DNA of 64,000 nucleotides, taken from positions 372,001 through 436,000 of the forward strand of contig NZ_JALKII010000001.1 in assembly GCF_023051175.1 (NCBI RefSeq), given 5' to 3'. Below, one piece after another: positions 34,203 to 44,520 of this stretch. Every line of letters begins with the position of its first letter. Within the stretch, counting starts at the first letter, position 1. The stretch is from Alcanivorax quisquiliarum (GTDB lineage Bacteria > Pseudomonadota > Gammaproteobacteria > Pseudomonadales > Alcanivoracaceae). The notes beneath the pieces are model-generated. The model was not told the origin of the DNA. It did no database searches and saw nothing but the letters and a program-made list of their open reading frames with translations. The translations under genes and the position numbers were made by a program.

Positions 34203-35795
34203 ATGAAATACCAGAATTTCAGGGTTGCCCTGCTGGCATTGTGCTGCGCGGGATTGGTGGGGGGGTGTACCCTGCGGCCAGTGGTCGACAGCCTGGAGCC
34301 GATGCCGGCCGCGACCGAATTGCTGCCAGACCCGATCGTCACCAGCGGTTATGACGACACGGCGCCCGAGGCTGCGCCGGAGAGCGATACGGATCTGTGG
34401 CACCGCGTGCGTGCCGGTTTCGGCCTTGATCTTGATATCGACAATGCGCGCATCCGTGCCCAGCGCGACTGGTACAGCCGCCACCAGAGCTATCTGGATC
34501 GGATCTCCCAGCGCGGCGAGCGCTATCTGCATCACATCGTCGAGCAGGCAGAAGCCCGTGACATGCCGCTGGAGCTGGTGCTGTTGCCTGTGGTCGAGAG
34601 CGCCTTTGATCCGTTCGCCTATTCCCATGGCCGTGCAGCTGGCCCCTGGCAGTTCATTCCGTCCACCGGCAAGCACTTCGGCCTTGAACAGGATTGGTGG
34701 GCTGACCAACGGCGCGATATCGTCGCCTCCACCGAAGCGGCGCTGACCTACCTGCAACAACTGGCGAACCGTTTCGATGGCGACTGGCTGCTGGCGCTGG
34801 CCTCCTATAACGCCGGCGGCGGTAACGTTTCCCGCGCCATCACGCGCAATCGCAACGCCGGCAAACCAACCGATTTCTGGAGCCTGGAGCTGCCCGGGGA
34901 GACCATGGCCTACGTGCCGAAGCTGCTGGCGCTGGCGCAGATCGTGAAAGCGCCGGAAGACTACGGCCTCGCCCTGCCGCCCATCGCCGACGAACCCTAT
35001 TTCGCCAGTGTCGAGACCGGCGGCCAGATTGATCTTGCCCAGGCAGCGGCGCTGGCCGAGATATCCCTGGAAGAACTCTACCTTCTCAACCCGGCCTTCA
35101 ACCGCTGGGCCACCGCACCGGATGGCCCACACCGGCTGCTGGTGCCGGCCTCCCACGCCGAGCGCTTCAGCGAGGGCCTGCGGAACCTGCCGGCTGAACA
35201 GCGCATGCGCTGGGATCGCTACACTATTCGTTCAGGCGACAGCCTGATCGGCATCGCCCGCCGGTTCGATACCACGCCTGCGGTACTGCGCGACGTCAAT
35301 CGCCTGCGGGGCAACACCATCGTCGCCGGGCGCACCTTGCTGATCCCCCGGCCAGCCCAGGATGCGGGTAATTATACGCTGAGCGCCGATGCGCGGCTGG
35401 ATGCGCGCCAGAATCGTGCGGTGTCCGGGCGCCGCCAGGTAACTCATACCGTCGCCAGCGGTGATACCTTCTGGCAACTGGCGCGCCACTATCGCGTTGG
35501 CGTGCGCGAGCTGGCAGCATGGAACCAGATGGCCCCCGGCGACACGCTCCGAGTCGGCCAGCAGTTGGCGGTCTGGACAGAAAATGCCGGGGGCAGCACC
35601 ACTGCGGCAAGCCGCCCGGAGATGGTACGCCGGGTCAGTTATTCGGTTCGACGGGGAGATTCACTCTATGCAATCGCCAACCGCTTCAATGTGTCGGTCA
35701 ACCAGATCAATACCTGGAACCGCATCAATGGCCAGCGCTACCTGCAACCCGGCCAGCAGCTGACACTTTATGTGGATATTCGCGACGCTCCCTGA
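34203..35795 (+). CDS. mltD: Membrane-bound lytic murein transglycosylase D
   Basis: A 530-residue peptidoglycan lytic transglycosylase. A lipoprotein signal ends LVGGC (Cys22). The SLT domain carries the catalytic Glu132 in LLPVVESAFDPFAYSHGRAAGPWQFI, with YNAGGGNVSRAI downstream. Three LysM peptidoglycan-binding repeats occupy the C-terminal third (starting near YTIRSGDSLIGIARRF, HTVASGDTFWQLARHY and YSVRRGDSLYAIANRF). E. coli MltD has two LysM domains, so the third is an expansion also seen in other genera. GCAAGGAG lies upstream of ATG 34203. The 3' end overlaps the first binding-protein gene by 26 nt. Confidence 0.95.
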   Translation: MKYQNFRVALLALCCAGLVGGCTLRPVVDSLEPMPAATELLPDPIVTSGYDDTAPEAAPESDTDLWHRVRAGFGLDLDIDNARIRAQRDWYSRHQSYLDRISQRGERYLHHIVEQAEARDMPLELVLLPVVESAFDPFAYSHGRAAGPWQFIPSTGKHFGLEQDWWADQRRDIVASTEAALTYLQQLANRFDGDWLLALASYNAGGGNVSRAITRNRNAGKPTDFWSLELPGETMAYVPKLLALAQIVKAPEDYGLALPPIADEPYFASVETGGQIDLAQAAALAEISLEELYLLNPAFNRWATAPDGPHRLLVPASHAERFSEGLRNLPAEQRMRWDRYTIRSGDSLIGIARRFDTTPAVLRDVNRLRGNTIVAGRTLLIPRPAQDAGNYTLSADARLDARQNRAVSGRRQVTHTVASGDTFWQLARHYRVGVRELAAWNQMAPGDTLRVGQQLAVWTENAGGSTTAASRPEMVRRVSYSVRRGDSLYAIANRFNVSVNQINTWNRINGQRYLQPGQQLTLYVDIRDAP

Positions 35796-37665
35796 GCACC
35801 TTTGCCGGCGGCTGACAGCACTGGCGATAGCCGTGCTTCTGTGCCTGGCGACCCTGCCGGCTGCGGCTGCTCCGCAGCCGGCGCCCGCCCCGGAAGAGGT
35901 TATCATCAGCCACGGATACAGCCCTTTCGGTAGCCTGAAATATCCCGCCGATTTTGCCCACTTCGATTATGTGAACCCCGACGCCCCGAAAGGCGGCACC
36001 TTACGGCTGTTCGGCTTCGGCAGCTTCGACAGCCTCAATCCTTATGTCATCAGCGGCACCAGCCCGGCCAACACGCCGGGGGCGGCACTGTTCGGCTTTC
36101 TGGAAACTACCGACACCCTGCTGATGGGTGCCAGCAGCCATAACCGCGTCGGCGACGAACCGGGCAGCGCCTACGGCCTGATTGCGGAAACACTCGAATA
36201 CCCGCCAAGCCTGGACTGGATCATTTTCAACCTGCGCCCCGCCGCCCGCTTCAATGACGACACGCCCATCACTGCGGAGGACGTGGTGTTTTCCTTCCAG
36301 CTGCTGCGAGAACAGGGCCACCCGCGCTATGCACTGATGTTGCAGGATGTGGTCGCCGCCGAGGCGCTCTCGCCCCACCGCGTTCGTTTCACGCTTACCG
36401 GCAACAGCCGCCGCGATCTTCCCCTGACGCTGGGTGATCTGCCGGTGCTCCCCGCCCATTACTGGCGCGAGCATTCGTTCGACAGCACGCTAGTGCCGCC
36501 AGTGGTCAGCAGCCCTTACCGCATCAGCCGGGTGCGGCCCGGCCGGCAGGTGGTCTTCGAGCGTGTTGCCGACTACTGGGGCCGGAACCTGCCGGTAAAT
36601 CGCGGCCGCTACAATTTCGATCAGGTCATCATCGATTATTACCGTGACGCTCAGGTAGGCTTCGAGGCATTCAAAAGTGGCGGCTACGATATCCACCTGG
36701 ATTACGTTGCCAAACACTGGGCCACTGGCTACCAGTTCCCCGCCGTACGCGACGGGCGTGTGTTGCGCGCCGAAATTCCGCACAGCATCCCGCGCCCGAC
36801 GCAGGCGTTTTTCCTTAATCAGCATCGTGCACCGCTTGATGACGCCCGCGTCCGCAAAGCACTGAACCTGCTGTTTGATTTCGAATGGACAAACCAGACT
36901 ATTTTCAACGACGCCTATGTGCGCAGCGACAGCTGGTTCCCTAACAGCCAGCACGGCGCAACCGGCATTCCGGATGCGCTGGAGCAGGCACTGCTGGAAC
37001 CCTGGCGAGAGCACCTGCCCGCCGCGCTGTTTCAGCAGCCCTTCCGTCAACCGGCCAGTGACGGCAGTGGCAATATCCGCGAGCGCATGCGCCAGGCCCT
37101 GGCCCTGCTGGCCGACGCCGGCTGGGTGCCGCGTGGCCGGCAGTTGGTGCACCGTGACAGCGGCGAGCCATTCACGCTGGAAGTGCTGAATTACCAGACG
37201 CCGACCATGAATCGTGTCGTCGAGCCGTGGCTGCGCAACCTTGAGCGGGTCGGTATCCGTGCCAGTTATCGTCCGGTGGATCTGGCCACTTACAAGGCGC
37301 GGCTGGACAGCTTCGATTACGACATCACGATCTTTGTGCTACCTCAGCGCGCCTACCCTGGCGCCGAGCTGGTCGATTACCTGCATTCTCACAGCGCCAC
37401 CCTGCCCGGCAGCCGCAATTATTCCCGTATCGCCGACCCGGCCGTGGACGCCCTGGTGGAAGCGGCCCTGAACGCAGAGAGCGAAGCCGGCTATCATGCT
37501 GCGTTGCGTGCGCTGGATCGGGTGCTACTCTGGCAACACTACAGCATTCCGCACTGGTATATTGACCACCATCGGCTGGCCTGGTGGGATAAATTCGGGC
37601 GCCCGGAGACGCCTGTGCCGTACATTCTCGGCACCGAAACCTGGTGGGCAAAAAAGCAACCCTGA
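35770..37665 (+). CDS. Peptide ABC transporter substrate-binding protein 1 (Yej/Npp type)
   Basis: A 631-residue family 5 solute-binding protein. A signal peptide spans about residues 1-33 (LTALAIAVLLCLATLPAAAAP). Mature landmarks are [56 protein letters not shown] and SSPYRISRVRPGRQVVFERVADYWG. It is paralogous to the next gene. In P. aeruginosa the equivalent pair (NppA1/NppA2) serves an ABC importer for peptides and peptidyl-nucleoside antibiotics; E. coli YejA is the single-copy counterpart. The ATG at 35770 lies inside the end of mltD. It is separated from the second binding protein by 67 nt. Confidence 0.9.
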   Translation: MWIFATLPEHLCRRLTALAIAVLLCLATLPAAAAPQPAPAPEEVIISHGYSPFGSLKYPADFAHFDYVNPDAPKGGTLRLFGFGSFDSLNPYVISGTSPANTPGAALFGFLETTDTLLMGASSHNRVGDEPGSAYGLIAETLEYPPSLDWIIFNLRPAARFNDDTPITAEDVVFSFQLLREQGHPRYALMLQDVVAAEALSPHRVRFTLTGNSRRDLPLTLGDLPVLPAHYWREHSFDSTLVPPVVSSPYRISRVRPGRQVVFERVADYWGRNLPVNRGRYNFDQVIIDYYRDAQVGFEAFKSGGYDIHLDYVAKHWATGYQFPAVRDGRVLRAEIPHSIPRPTQAFFLNQHRAPLDDARVRKALNLLFDFEWTNQTIFNDAYVRSDSWFPNSQHGATGIPDALEQALLEPWREHLPAALFQQPFRQPASDGSGNIRERMRQALALLADAGWVPRGRQLVHRDSGEPFTLEVLNYQTPTMNRVVEPWLRNLERVGIRASYRPVDLATYKARLDSFDYDITIFVLPQRAYPGAELVDYLHSHSATLPGSRNYSRIADPAVDALVEAALNAESEAGYHAALRALDRVLLWQHYSIPHWYIDHHRLAWWDKFGRPETPVPYILGTETWWAKKQP

Positions 37666-37732
37666 GCAGGCGTTGCTGTCATTGAAGACACGCCACACTG
37701 CATTGTGGCCCAGAACAAGATCGAGGACCGAC

Positions 37733-39520
37733 ATGAGAACCCTGATTGCCATCCTGCTCAGCCTGTGTGCCACGGGCGCTCTGGCAGCACCGCAATACCA
37801 CGCCGTAGCCATGCACGGCAGCCCCAAGTATCCCGCCAGCTTCACCCACTTCGATTACGTCAATCCGGATGCGCCCAAGGGCGGCCTCTTGCGCCGTCAT
37901 GTCATCGGCAGCTTCGACAGCTTCAATCCGTTCATTCCGCGCGGCACCGCGGCCGCAGGGATTGGTTATCTGTATGACAGCTTGACCACCGCCAGCCAGG
38001 ACGAGCCTTTCACACAATATGGCCTGCTGGCCCACCGCATCGAGATGCCGGAAGATCGCAGCTGGGTGATCTATCATCTGCGCAAAGAGGCGCGCTTTGC
38101 CGATGGCGAGCCCGTAACCGCCGCAGATGTGGTATTCACCTTCGACACCCTGCTGGAAAAAGGCTCGCCCTTCTACAGCTACTATTATGGCGATATCGAG
38201 CAGGTCGAAGCGCTGGACACCCATCGCGTGAAATTTACCTTCAAACCCGGCGACAACCGCGAGCTGGCATTGATCGTCGGCCAGCTGCAAATCCTGCCCG
38301 CACACTATTGGCAAGAGCATGATTTCAGCCGCGGCAGCCTTGAAATACCGTTGGGCAGCGGCCCCTACCGCGTCGCCAGCTTCGATGCCGGCAAACGCGT
38401 TGTATACGAACGCCGGGAGGATTACTGGGGCAAGGATTTGCCGGTCAATCGCGGCCAGTACAATTTTGATCGCATCACATTCGAGTATTTCCTGGATGAC
38501 ACCGTAGCGCTGGAGGCCTTCAAGGCCGGGCGCTATGACCTGCGGGTCGAAAACGTGGCCGCCAACTGGGCCACCGGCTATCAAGGCCCTGCCCTCAATC
38601 GCGGCGATATCGTTCTGGAAACGTTTGCGCACAGCCTGCCCACCGGCATGCAAGGCTTCGTCTACAACTTGCGCCGCCCGCTGTTTCAGGATCGGACACT
38701 GCGCAAGGCACTGGCCTATGCGCTGGATTTTGAATGGACCAACCAGAACATCTTTCATGGCCAGTACCGCCGCACACGCAGTTATTTCCAGAACTCGGAG
38801 CTGGCAGCCACCGGCCTGCCCTCGGAAGCGGAACTGAAGCTGCTGGAGCCGCTGCGCGAGCAACTGCCGGAAGAAGTGTTCACGCAGGCATATCAGCCGC
38901 CTGCCAGCGACGGCTCCGGCCGCCCCCGGGAAAATCTGCTGCGTGCCCAGGCGCTACTGCGCGAAGCCGGCTATACCGTGCGCGACAGCCAGCTCTACAC
39001 GCCAGAGGGCCAGCCAGTGCGATTCGAGATTCTGCTCGATGCCCCGGTCTGGGAACGTATTGCCGTACCTTTTGCTCGCAATCTGCAAGCTATCGGCGTA
39101 CACGCTGAAGTGCGCCGCGTGGATCAGCCGCAATACATCGAGCGGCAACGCAATTTCAATTTCGACATGACCGTCAATGTGTTCCCGCAATCCAATTCAC
39201 CCGGCAACGAGCAGCGGGATTTCTGGCACTCCAGCGCCGTGGAGCGGCCGGATTCGCGCAATGTTATCGGCCTGGCCGACCCAGCCATCGACGCCCTTGT
39301 CGATGCCGTCATCAGCGCCCGCGACCGGGAAGAGCTGGTGACCAGCTGCCGGGCACTGGATCGGGCGTTGCAGTGGGGCCATTACGTTATACCGAACTGG
39401 AACCTGGATTATTTCCGCATTGCCTACCAGCGCCATATTGCACACCCGGCCAGCAATGCCCCTTACGGCCTGCCGCTGGACGCGTGGTGGGATGCGCGCA
39501 GTGAGGGCAAGGGTTCCTGA
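37733..39520 (+). CDS. Peptide ABC transporter substrate-binding protein 2 (Yej/Npp type)
   Basis: A 595-residue family 5 solute-binding protein with a cleavable signal ([20 protein letters not shown]). It shares with its neighbour the [46 protein letters not shown] and [17 protein letters not shown] blocks, and aligns along the whole length, so the two arose by duplication. I chose ATG 37733 because it starts the signal peptide; the frame is open from 37496 inside the upstream gene. Its stop overlaps the yejB start (TGATG), tying this copy more tightly to the permease genes than copy 1. Confidence 0.92.
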   Translation: MRTLIAILLSLCATGALAAPQYHAVAMHGSPKYPASFTHFDYVNPDAPKGGLLRRHVIGSFDSFNPFIPRGTAAAGIGYLYDSLTTASQDEPFTQYGLLAHRIEMPEDRSWVIYHLRKEARFADGEPVTAADVVFTFDTLLEKGSPFYSYYYGDIEQVEALDTHRVKFTFKPGDNRELALIVGQLQILPAHYWQEHDFSRGSLEIPLGSGPYRVASFDAGKRVVYERREDYWGKDLPVNRGQYNFDRITFEYFLDDTVALEAFKAGRYDLRVENVAANWATGYQGPALNRGDIVLETFAHSLPTGMQGFVYNLRRPLFQDRTLRKALAYALDFEWTNQNIFHGQYRRTRSYFQNSELAATGLPSEAELKLLEPLREQLPEEVFTQAYQPPASDGSGRPRENLLRAQALLREAGYTVRDSQLYTPEGQPVRFEILLDAPVWERIAVPFARNLQAIGVHAEVRRVDQPQYIERQRNFNFDMTVNVFPQSNSPGNEQRDFWHSSAVERPDSRNVIGLADPAIDALVDAVISARDREELVTSCRALDRALQWGHYVIPNWNLDYFRIAYQRHIAHPASNAPYGLPLDAWWDARSEGKGS

Positions 39521-40611
39521 TGAGTCGCTACATCGCTCGCCGCCTGCTGCTGATCATTCCCACACTGTTCGGCATCTTGCTGCTGAACTTCGTTATCGTG
39601 CAGGCGGCACCGGGTGGGCCGGTGGAACGCATGGTGGCGCAACTGCGTGGCATGGACAGTGGCGCGGCCGGCAGCCAGTTTGCCGGCGCACGCGCCGACT
39701 TTGTTGCACCGGATACCAGCGGCAGCAACGCCTACCGTGGCTCACAGGGTTTGCCACCAGAGCTGATCAAGCGCATCGAGCAGCTTTATGGTTTTGACAA
39801 ACCTGCGCATGAGCGCTTCTGGCTGATGATTCGCAATTATCTCAGCTTTGAATTCGGCGAATCCTATTATCGCGACCGCAGTGTGACCGAGCTGATTCTC
39901 GAACGGTTGCCCGTGTCTATCTCGCTCGGGTTATGGAGCACGCTGCTGACTTATCTGGTCTCCATCCCGCTGGGCATTCGCAAGGCGGTGCGCCATGGCA
40001 CACCGTTTGATGTGTGGAGCAGCAGCCTGATTATTGTCGGCTATGCCATTCCCAGCTTCCTGTTTGCCATTCTGCTGGTGGTGCTGTTTGCCGGTGGCAG
40101 TTATCTGGACTGGTTTCCCCTGCGTGGGCTGACCTCCGACAACTGGGAGCAATTGAGCCTGATGGGCAAACTGCTGGATTATTTCTGGCATATCACCCTG
40201 CCGACGCTGGCGATTGTCATCGGCAGCTTTGCCACACTGACCATGCTCACCAAGAATTCATTTCTCGACGAGATCAGCAAGCTTTATGTGCAGACCGCAC
40301 GCGCCAAGGGGCTGACGGAAAACCAGGTGCTCTACCGCCACGTATTCCGCAACGCCATGCTGATCATCATCGCCGGCTTTCCGGCAGCCTTCATCAGCAT
40401 GTTCTTTTCCGGTGTGCTGCTGATCGAATATATCTTCTCGCTCGATGGCCTCGGCCTGCTGGGCTTCGAATCTGTGATCAATCGCGACTATCCGGTGGTA
40501 TTCGGCACCCTGTTCATTTTTACGCTGATCGGCCTGCTGCTGAAGCTGGTCAGTGATCTCACTTATATGCTGGTCGACCCGCGTATCGATTTTGAACGGA
40601 GAGATCTGTAG
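39520..40611 (+). CDS. yejB: Peptide ABC transporter permease YejB
   Basis: A 363-residue inner-membrane permease with six predicted helices. It has the N-terminal signature [34 protein letters not shown] typical of the DppB/OppB/YejB group and the long periplasmic insert (residues 35-95) that marks YejB. The EAA cytoplasmic loop is [26 protein letters not shown] (about residues 263-288), which contacts the ATPase. It overlaps the neighbouring genes by one base on each side, so the transporter genes form a tight operon. Confidence 0.94.
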   Translation: MSRYIARRLLLIIPTLFGILLLNFVIVQAAPGGPVERMVAQLRGMDSGAAGSQFAGARADFVAPDTSGSNAYRGSQGLPPELIKRIEQLYGFDKPAHERFWLMIRNYLSFEFGESYYRDRSVTELILERLPVSISLGLWSTLLTYLVSIPLGIRKAVRHGTPFDVWSSSLIIVGYAIPSFLFAILLVVLFAGGSYLDWFPLRGLTSDNWEQLSLMGKLLDYFWHITLPTLAIVIGSFATLTMLTKNSFLDEISKLYVQTARAKGLTENQVLYRHVFRNAMLIIIAGFPAAFISMFFSGVLLIEYIFSLDGLGLLGFESVINRDYPVVFGTLFIFTLIGLLLKLVSDLTYMLVDPRIDFERRDL

Positions 40612-41639
40612 TGCGCTTTCGTAACCCCGTTTACCAGCGCCAGTGGCAAGCCTTCCGGGCCAACCGGCGTGGCTATTGGTCGTTATGGATTTTCCTGACG
40701 CTATTCGTGCTGTGCATGGGTGCCGAACTGATCGCCAATGACAAGCCGCTACTGCTCAGTTATCAGGACGAACTCTATTTCCCGGTGCTCAAGACCTACC
40801 CCGAAACCACCTTCGGCGGCATGTTCGAAACCGAAGCCAATTACCGCGACCCGTTTGTTGCCGGACTGATAGAGGAAAATGGCTGGATGATCTGGCCACC
40901 GATCCGCTTCAGCCACGGCACCATCAACTACGATCTGATGGTGCCCTCACCTGCCCCGCCTTCCGCTGAAAACTGGCTCGGCACCGACGACCAGGGCCGG
41001 GACGTGCTGGCGCGCATCATTTACGGCTTCCGCCTTTCTATCCTGTTCGGGCTGATCCTGACGCTCGCCAGCAGCATGATCGGCATCGCCGTCGGCGCTG
41101 TGCAAGGCTATTACGGCGGCTGGACGGATCTGGCCGGGCAGCGCTTTATCGAAGTCTGGTCCAGCATGCCGATTCTTTACCTGATCATCATCCTGTCGAG
41201 CTTTGTGGTGCCCAGCTTCTGGTGGCTGTTGCTGATCATGCTGCTGTTTTCATGGATGACGTTGGTGGATCTTGTGCGCGCCGAATTTCTGCGATGTCGC
41301 AATCTGGATTATGTGCGCGCCGCCCGCGCATTGGGCGTACCCACCCCTATCATCATGTGGCGACATATACTGCCCAATGCGATGGTTGCCACGCTGACAT
41401 TCATGCCCTTTATCCTCAATGGCTCCATCGTCACCCTGACGACCCTTGATTTCATCGGCTTCGGCCTGCCGCCAGGTTCACCCTCGCTGGGCGAGTTGCT
41501 GGGGCAAGGCAAAGCCAACCTGCATGCACCCTGGCTGGGCATCAGCGGATTCGTGTCATTGGCCTTTCTTTTGTCGCTGCTGATTTTTATCGGTGAAGCG
41601 GTGCGTGATGCCTTCGATCCAAGGAAGTATCTCCAATGA
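40611..41639 (+). CDS. yejE: Peptide ABC transporter permease YejE
   Basis: A 342-residue inner-membrane permease of the DppC/OppC/YejE group. The first helix is preceded by QWQAFRANRRGYWSLWIFLTLFV, and a large periplasmic insert (about residues 45-125) separates TM1 from the core, as in YejE. The core begins WLGTDDQGRDVLARIIYGFRLS, and the EAA loop is LDYVRAARALGVPTPIIMWRHILPNAM. The start is GTG at 40611, overlapping the yejB TAG (TAGTG). The next gene overlaps by 4 nt. Confidence 0.94.
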   Translation: MRFRNPVYQRQWQAFRANRRGYWSLWIFLTLFVLCMGAELIANDKPLLLSYQDELYFPVLKTYPETTFGGMFETEANYRDPFVAGLIEENGWMIWPPIRFSHGTINYDLMVPSPAPPSAENWLGTDDQGRDVLARIIYGFRLSILFGLILTLASSMIGIAVGAVQGYYGGWTDLAGQRFIEVWSSMPILYLIIILSSFVVPSFWWLLLIMLLFSWMTLVDLVRAEFLRCRNLDYVRAARALGVPTPIIMWRHILPNAMVATLTFMPFILNGSIVTLTTLDFIGFGLPPGSPSLGELLGQGKANLHAPWLGISGFVSLAFLLSLLIFIGEAVRDAFDPRKYLQ

Positions 41640-43246
41640 GCCGGCTGACAATCGAAAACCTGACTATTCGCTTTGGTGACAATGCACCGCCTGTCGTCGA
41701 TGGTGTGTCACTGTCGTTGCAGGCCGGGCGCATGCTGGCGCTGGTAGGCGAATCCGGGTCGGGAAAATCCGTTACCGCACTGTCGATTCTCGGCCTGCTG
41801 CCACCGCAGGCGCAAGTGCGTGCAGACAGCCTCCGGCTGGACCAGCAGAATATCCTCGCACTTTCTGATAGCGGCTTGCGCGGCCTGCGCGGCGGCCGTA
41901 TCGGCATGGTGTTTCAGGAGCCACTCAGCGCGCTGAACCCGTTGCACAAGGTTGAAACCCAGATCGGTGAAAGCCTGGCCGTGCATCAGGGGCTGTCACG
42001 CGCACAGGCACGGGCGCGCACGCTGGAGCTGCTGCACCAGGTGCATCTGCCAGAACCAGAGACCATGCTGGCACGCTTTCCGCATCAACTTTCCGGAGGA
42101 CAGCGGCAACGGGTAATGATTGCCATGGCGCTGGCCAACAATCCCAGCGTGCTGATTGCCGATGAGCCGACCACCGCGCTGGATGTCACTGTGCAGGCCG
42201 GCATTCTTGGCCTGCTCAAGCAATTGCAGGCGGAGCTGGGCCTGTCGGTGTTGCTGATCACCCATGACCTGGGTGTGGTGGCACGCTACGCCGAAGATAT
42301 CGCCGTGATGCATCAGGGCCGCATTGTCGAAGCTGGCACGGCTGCCCAGGTGCTGGCCGCGCCAGCCGCACCCTACACCCGTCATTTGCTTGCTGCCGAG
42401 CCCGGTGGCACACCACCGACGCCTGACCCGAGCCGCCCCGTGCAATTGCAAACGACTGATCTGCGCGTGCACTTCGGCCAGTCCAGCGGCCTGTTCCAGC
42501 GCCGCCGCGAGCCATTTCGTGCTGTAGACGGCATCAGCCTGCAATTGCGGCGTGGCGAAACCCTTGGCGTGGTTGGTGAAAGCGGCAGCGGCAAATCCAC
42601 CCTGGCGCTGGCTATCCTGCGGCTGATCGAAAGCCGGGGCGGCATCCGCTTTCACGACGAGTCGCTGGATCAGTTGCGCGGCAACCGCCAGCTGCAACCC
42701 TGGCGGGCGCGGATGCAAGTAGTGTTTCAAGATCCCTGGAGCAGTCTGAACCCGCGCATGACCGTGGGACAGATCATTGCCGAGGGACTGAAAGTGCACC
42801 AGCGTGACATGAGTGCCAGCGAACGTGAACACGAGGTCACTGCGATGCTTGCCGAGGTGGGCCTGCCGGATGACACACAACACCGCTATCCGCACGAGTT
42901 TTCCGGCGGCCAGCGGCAGCGCATCGCGATTGCCCGAGCGCTGATCCTGCGACCGGAATTGCTGGTTCTGGATGAGCCCACCTCCGCGCTGGATCGCAGC
43001 GTGCAACACCAGGTGCTGGAACTGTTGCGTGATTTGCAGAACCGTTACGCGCTTTCCTACCTTTTCATCAGTCATGATTTGAAAGTGGTACGGGCCATCA
43101 GCCACGAGCTGATCGTGATGCGCAACGGCAAGGCACTTGAAGCCGGGCCTACGGAGGAGATTTTCCGGAATCCGCGCCATGAATACACCCAGGCGCTGAT
43201 CACCGCCGCCTTCGCTGGCGAACAGAAATACCAGGTTGCATTTTAG
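41636..43246 (+). CDS. yejF: Peptide ABC transporter ATP-binding protein YejF (two nucleotide-binding domains)
   Basis: A 536-residue ATPase with two fused ABC domains. Domain 1: Walker A GESGSGKS, signature [15 protein letters not shown], Walker [13 protein letters not shown] and a switch His in LLITHDLG. Domain 2 (from about residue 270): Walker A GESGSGKS, signature [15 protein letters not shown], Walker [13 protein letters not shown] and FISHDLK. Both halves look active. It completes a SBP1-SBP2-B-E-F importer for oligopeptides, comparable to microcin C uptake in E. coli. ATG overlaps yejE as ATGA. Confidence 0.95.
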   Translation: MSRLTIENLTIRFGDNAPPVVDGVSLSLQAGRMLALVGESGSGKSVTALSILGLLPPQAQVRADSLRLDQQNILALSDSGLRGLRGGRIGMVFQEPLSALNPLHKVETQIGESLAVHQGLSRAQARARTLELLHQVHLPEPETMLARFPHQLSGGQRQRVMIAMALANNPSVLIADEPTTALDVTVQAGILGLLKQLQAELGLSVLLITHDLGVVARYAEDIAVMHQGRIVEAGTAAQVLAAPAAPYTRHLLAAEPGGTPPTPDPSRPVQLQTTDLRVHFGQSSGLFQRRREPFRAVDGISLQLRRGETLGVVGESGSGKSTLALAILRLIESRGGIRFHDESLDQLRGNRQLQPWRARMQVVFQDPWSSLNPRMTVGQIIAEGLKVHQRDMSASEREHEVTAMLAEVGLPDDTQHRYPHEFSGGQRQRIAIARALILRPELLVLDEPTSALDRSVQHQVLELLRDLQNRYALSYLFISHDLKVVRAISHELIVMRNGKALEAGPTEEIFRNPRHEYTQALITAAFAGEQKYQVAF

Positions 43247-43338
43247 CGGTGTGGATGGCCGCGCTTTTCAGCTACCGTTCGCACCTGACCCTGCGGTCAC
43301 TCCGGCTGGCGCCACCGCCGCTCTTCGTAGCCGGCTGC

Positions 43339-43344
43339 TATACT
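43339..43344 (+). promoter_or_regulatory. -10-like box upstream of fabI
   Basis: TATACT lies 65 nt before the fabI start; no good -35 is found at normal spacing. Confidence 0.35.
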
Positions 43345-43408
43345 GCGCCACCAGACAAGCCGCGCAGGCATCAATTCATTCCAATGGACAGTATCAAGAG
43401 GACGACAC

Positions 43409-44209
43409 ATGGGCTTTCTTGCCGGTAAACGCTACCTGATTGTGGGGATCGCCAGCCAGCGCTCGATCGCCTGGGGCATCGCTGAAGCCATGCACCGCGA
43501 GGGCGCCGAGCTCGCTTTCACCTATCAGACTGAAAAACTCAGGTCCCGTGTGGAGGGTGCTGCAGAAGAATTCGGCAGCCGTAAAGAGCTTTGCTTCCCC
43601 TGTGATGTTGCCAGTGACAGCGAGATCGAAGCGGTGTTCACCGAGCTGGGCAAACATTGGGATGCTCTGGACGGCATCATTCACGCGGTCGGCTTTGCCC
43701 CGGCGCATGAGCTGGACGGCAACTTTGTCGATGTCGCCACCCGCGATGGTTTCCGGATTGCGCACGAGATTTCCAGTTACAGCTTCGTCGCACTGGCGCA
43801 GGCCGGCCGTGCGCTGCTGAAGGGCCGCCAGGGCGCCCTGCTGACGCTGACCTACCATGCCTCCCAGCAAACCGTGCCGAACTACAACGTCATGGGCATG
43901 GCCAAGGCCAGCCTTGAAGCCAGCGTTCGTTATCTGGCTGCCAGCATGGGCCCGGATGGTGTGCGCGTGAACGCTATTTCCGCTGGCCCGATCCGCACCC
44001 TGGCCGCGTCCGGCATCAAGAAATTCCGTAGCATGCTTGATCAGAACGCGGCCAAAGCACCGCTGCGTCGCAATGTGACCATCGAGGAAGTCGGCAACGC
44101 GGCGGCCTTCCTTTGTTCCGATCTCGCCTCCGGTATCACCGGCGAAATTCTGTACGTGGATGGCGGCGCCAACACCGCCGCAATGTCCATGGACAGTGCA
44201 GCCGAGTAA
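43409..44209 (+). CDS. fabI: Enoyl-[acyl-carrier-protein] reductase (NADH), FabI
   Basis: A 266-residue SDR-like reductase that performs the last step of fatty acid elongation. The divergent nucleotide motif [23 protein letters not shown] replaces the usual GxxxGxG. The FabI catalytic pair lies in [23 protein letters not shown] (Tyr-x6-Lys), and [15 protein letters not shown] is the substrate-loop region targeted by triclosan and isoniazid-type inhibitors in the family. RGACGAC is the only purine stretch upstream, with AAGAGGA about 6 nt before the ATG acting as ribosome site. A strong imperfect stem-loop follows the gene. Confidence 0.96.
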   Translation: MGFLAGKRYLIVGIASQRSIAWGIAEAMHREGAELAFTYQTEKLRSRVEGAAEEFGSRKELCFPCDVASDSEIEAVFTELGKHWDALDGIIHAVGFAPAHELDGNFVDVATRDGFRIAHEISSYSFVALAQAGRALLKGRQGALLTLTYHASQQTVPNYNVMGMAKASLEASVRYLAASMGPDGVRVNAISAGPIRTLAASGIKKFRSMLDQNAAKAPLRRNVTIEEVGNAAAFLCSDLASGITGEILYVDGGANTAAMSMDSAAE

Positions 44210-44223
44210 ACTCGCCTGTATTG

Positions 44224-44259
44224 CGTTCAAGGCGGCCACCCTGTCGGCTGCCTTGAACG
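44224..44259 (+). terminator. Long stem-loop after fabI
   Basis: CGTTCAAGGC pairs with GCCTTGAACG (10 bp), extended inward by a mismatch and GCC/GGC. No T-run follows. It may protect the fabI mRNA 3' end; the stronger terminator is downstream at 44471. Confidence 0.5.
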
Positions 44260-44470
44260 TGCCGGCTTATTCACCATAGATGGCTGCAAACCGGTTTGAG
44301 CCAGGCTGTGGTTTCCGATCAACGGTTCGCGCTACGGCCCGTGCATCCTCCGATAGTCCTTCTCGCTTTCAACCGTTCGTATCGTGCCGAAGGCCACACC
44401 TTTTCAGTGACCACTGCACTATGGTGTGCAGTTTCCGAAGAGCTTGCCGGGCTCGCAGCGAGCGCCGCCC

Positions 44471-44502
44471 AAAAAAAACACCGCCGAAGCGGTGCTTTTT
44501 TT
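44471..44502. terminator. Bidirectional terminator between fabI and ppiD
   Basis: The stem CACCGC/GCGGTG with loop CGAA is flanked by A8 on the left and T7 on the right, so it has a U-run in both transcription directions. It lies just after the ppiD stop codon on the minus strand. Confidence 0.85.
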
Positions 44503-44520
44503 CCAGAAATCAAGATGAGG

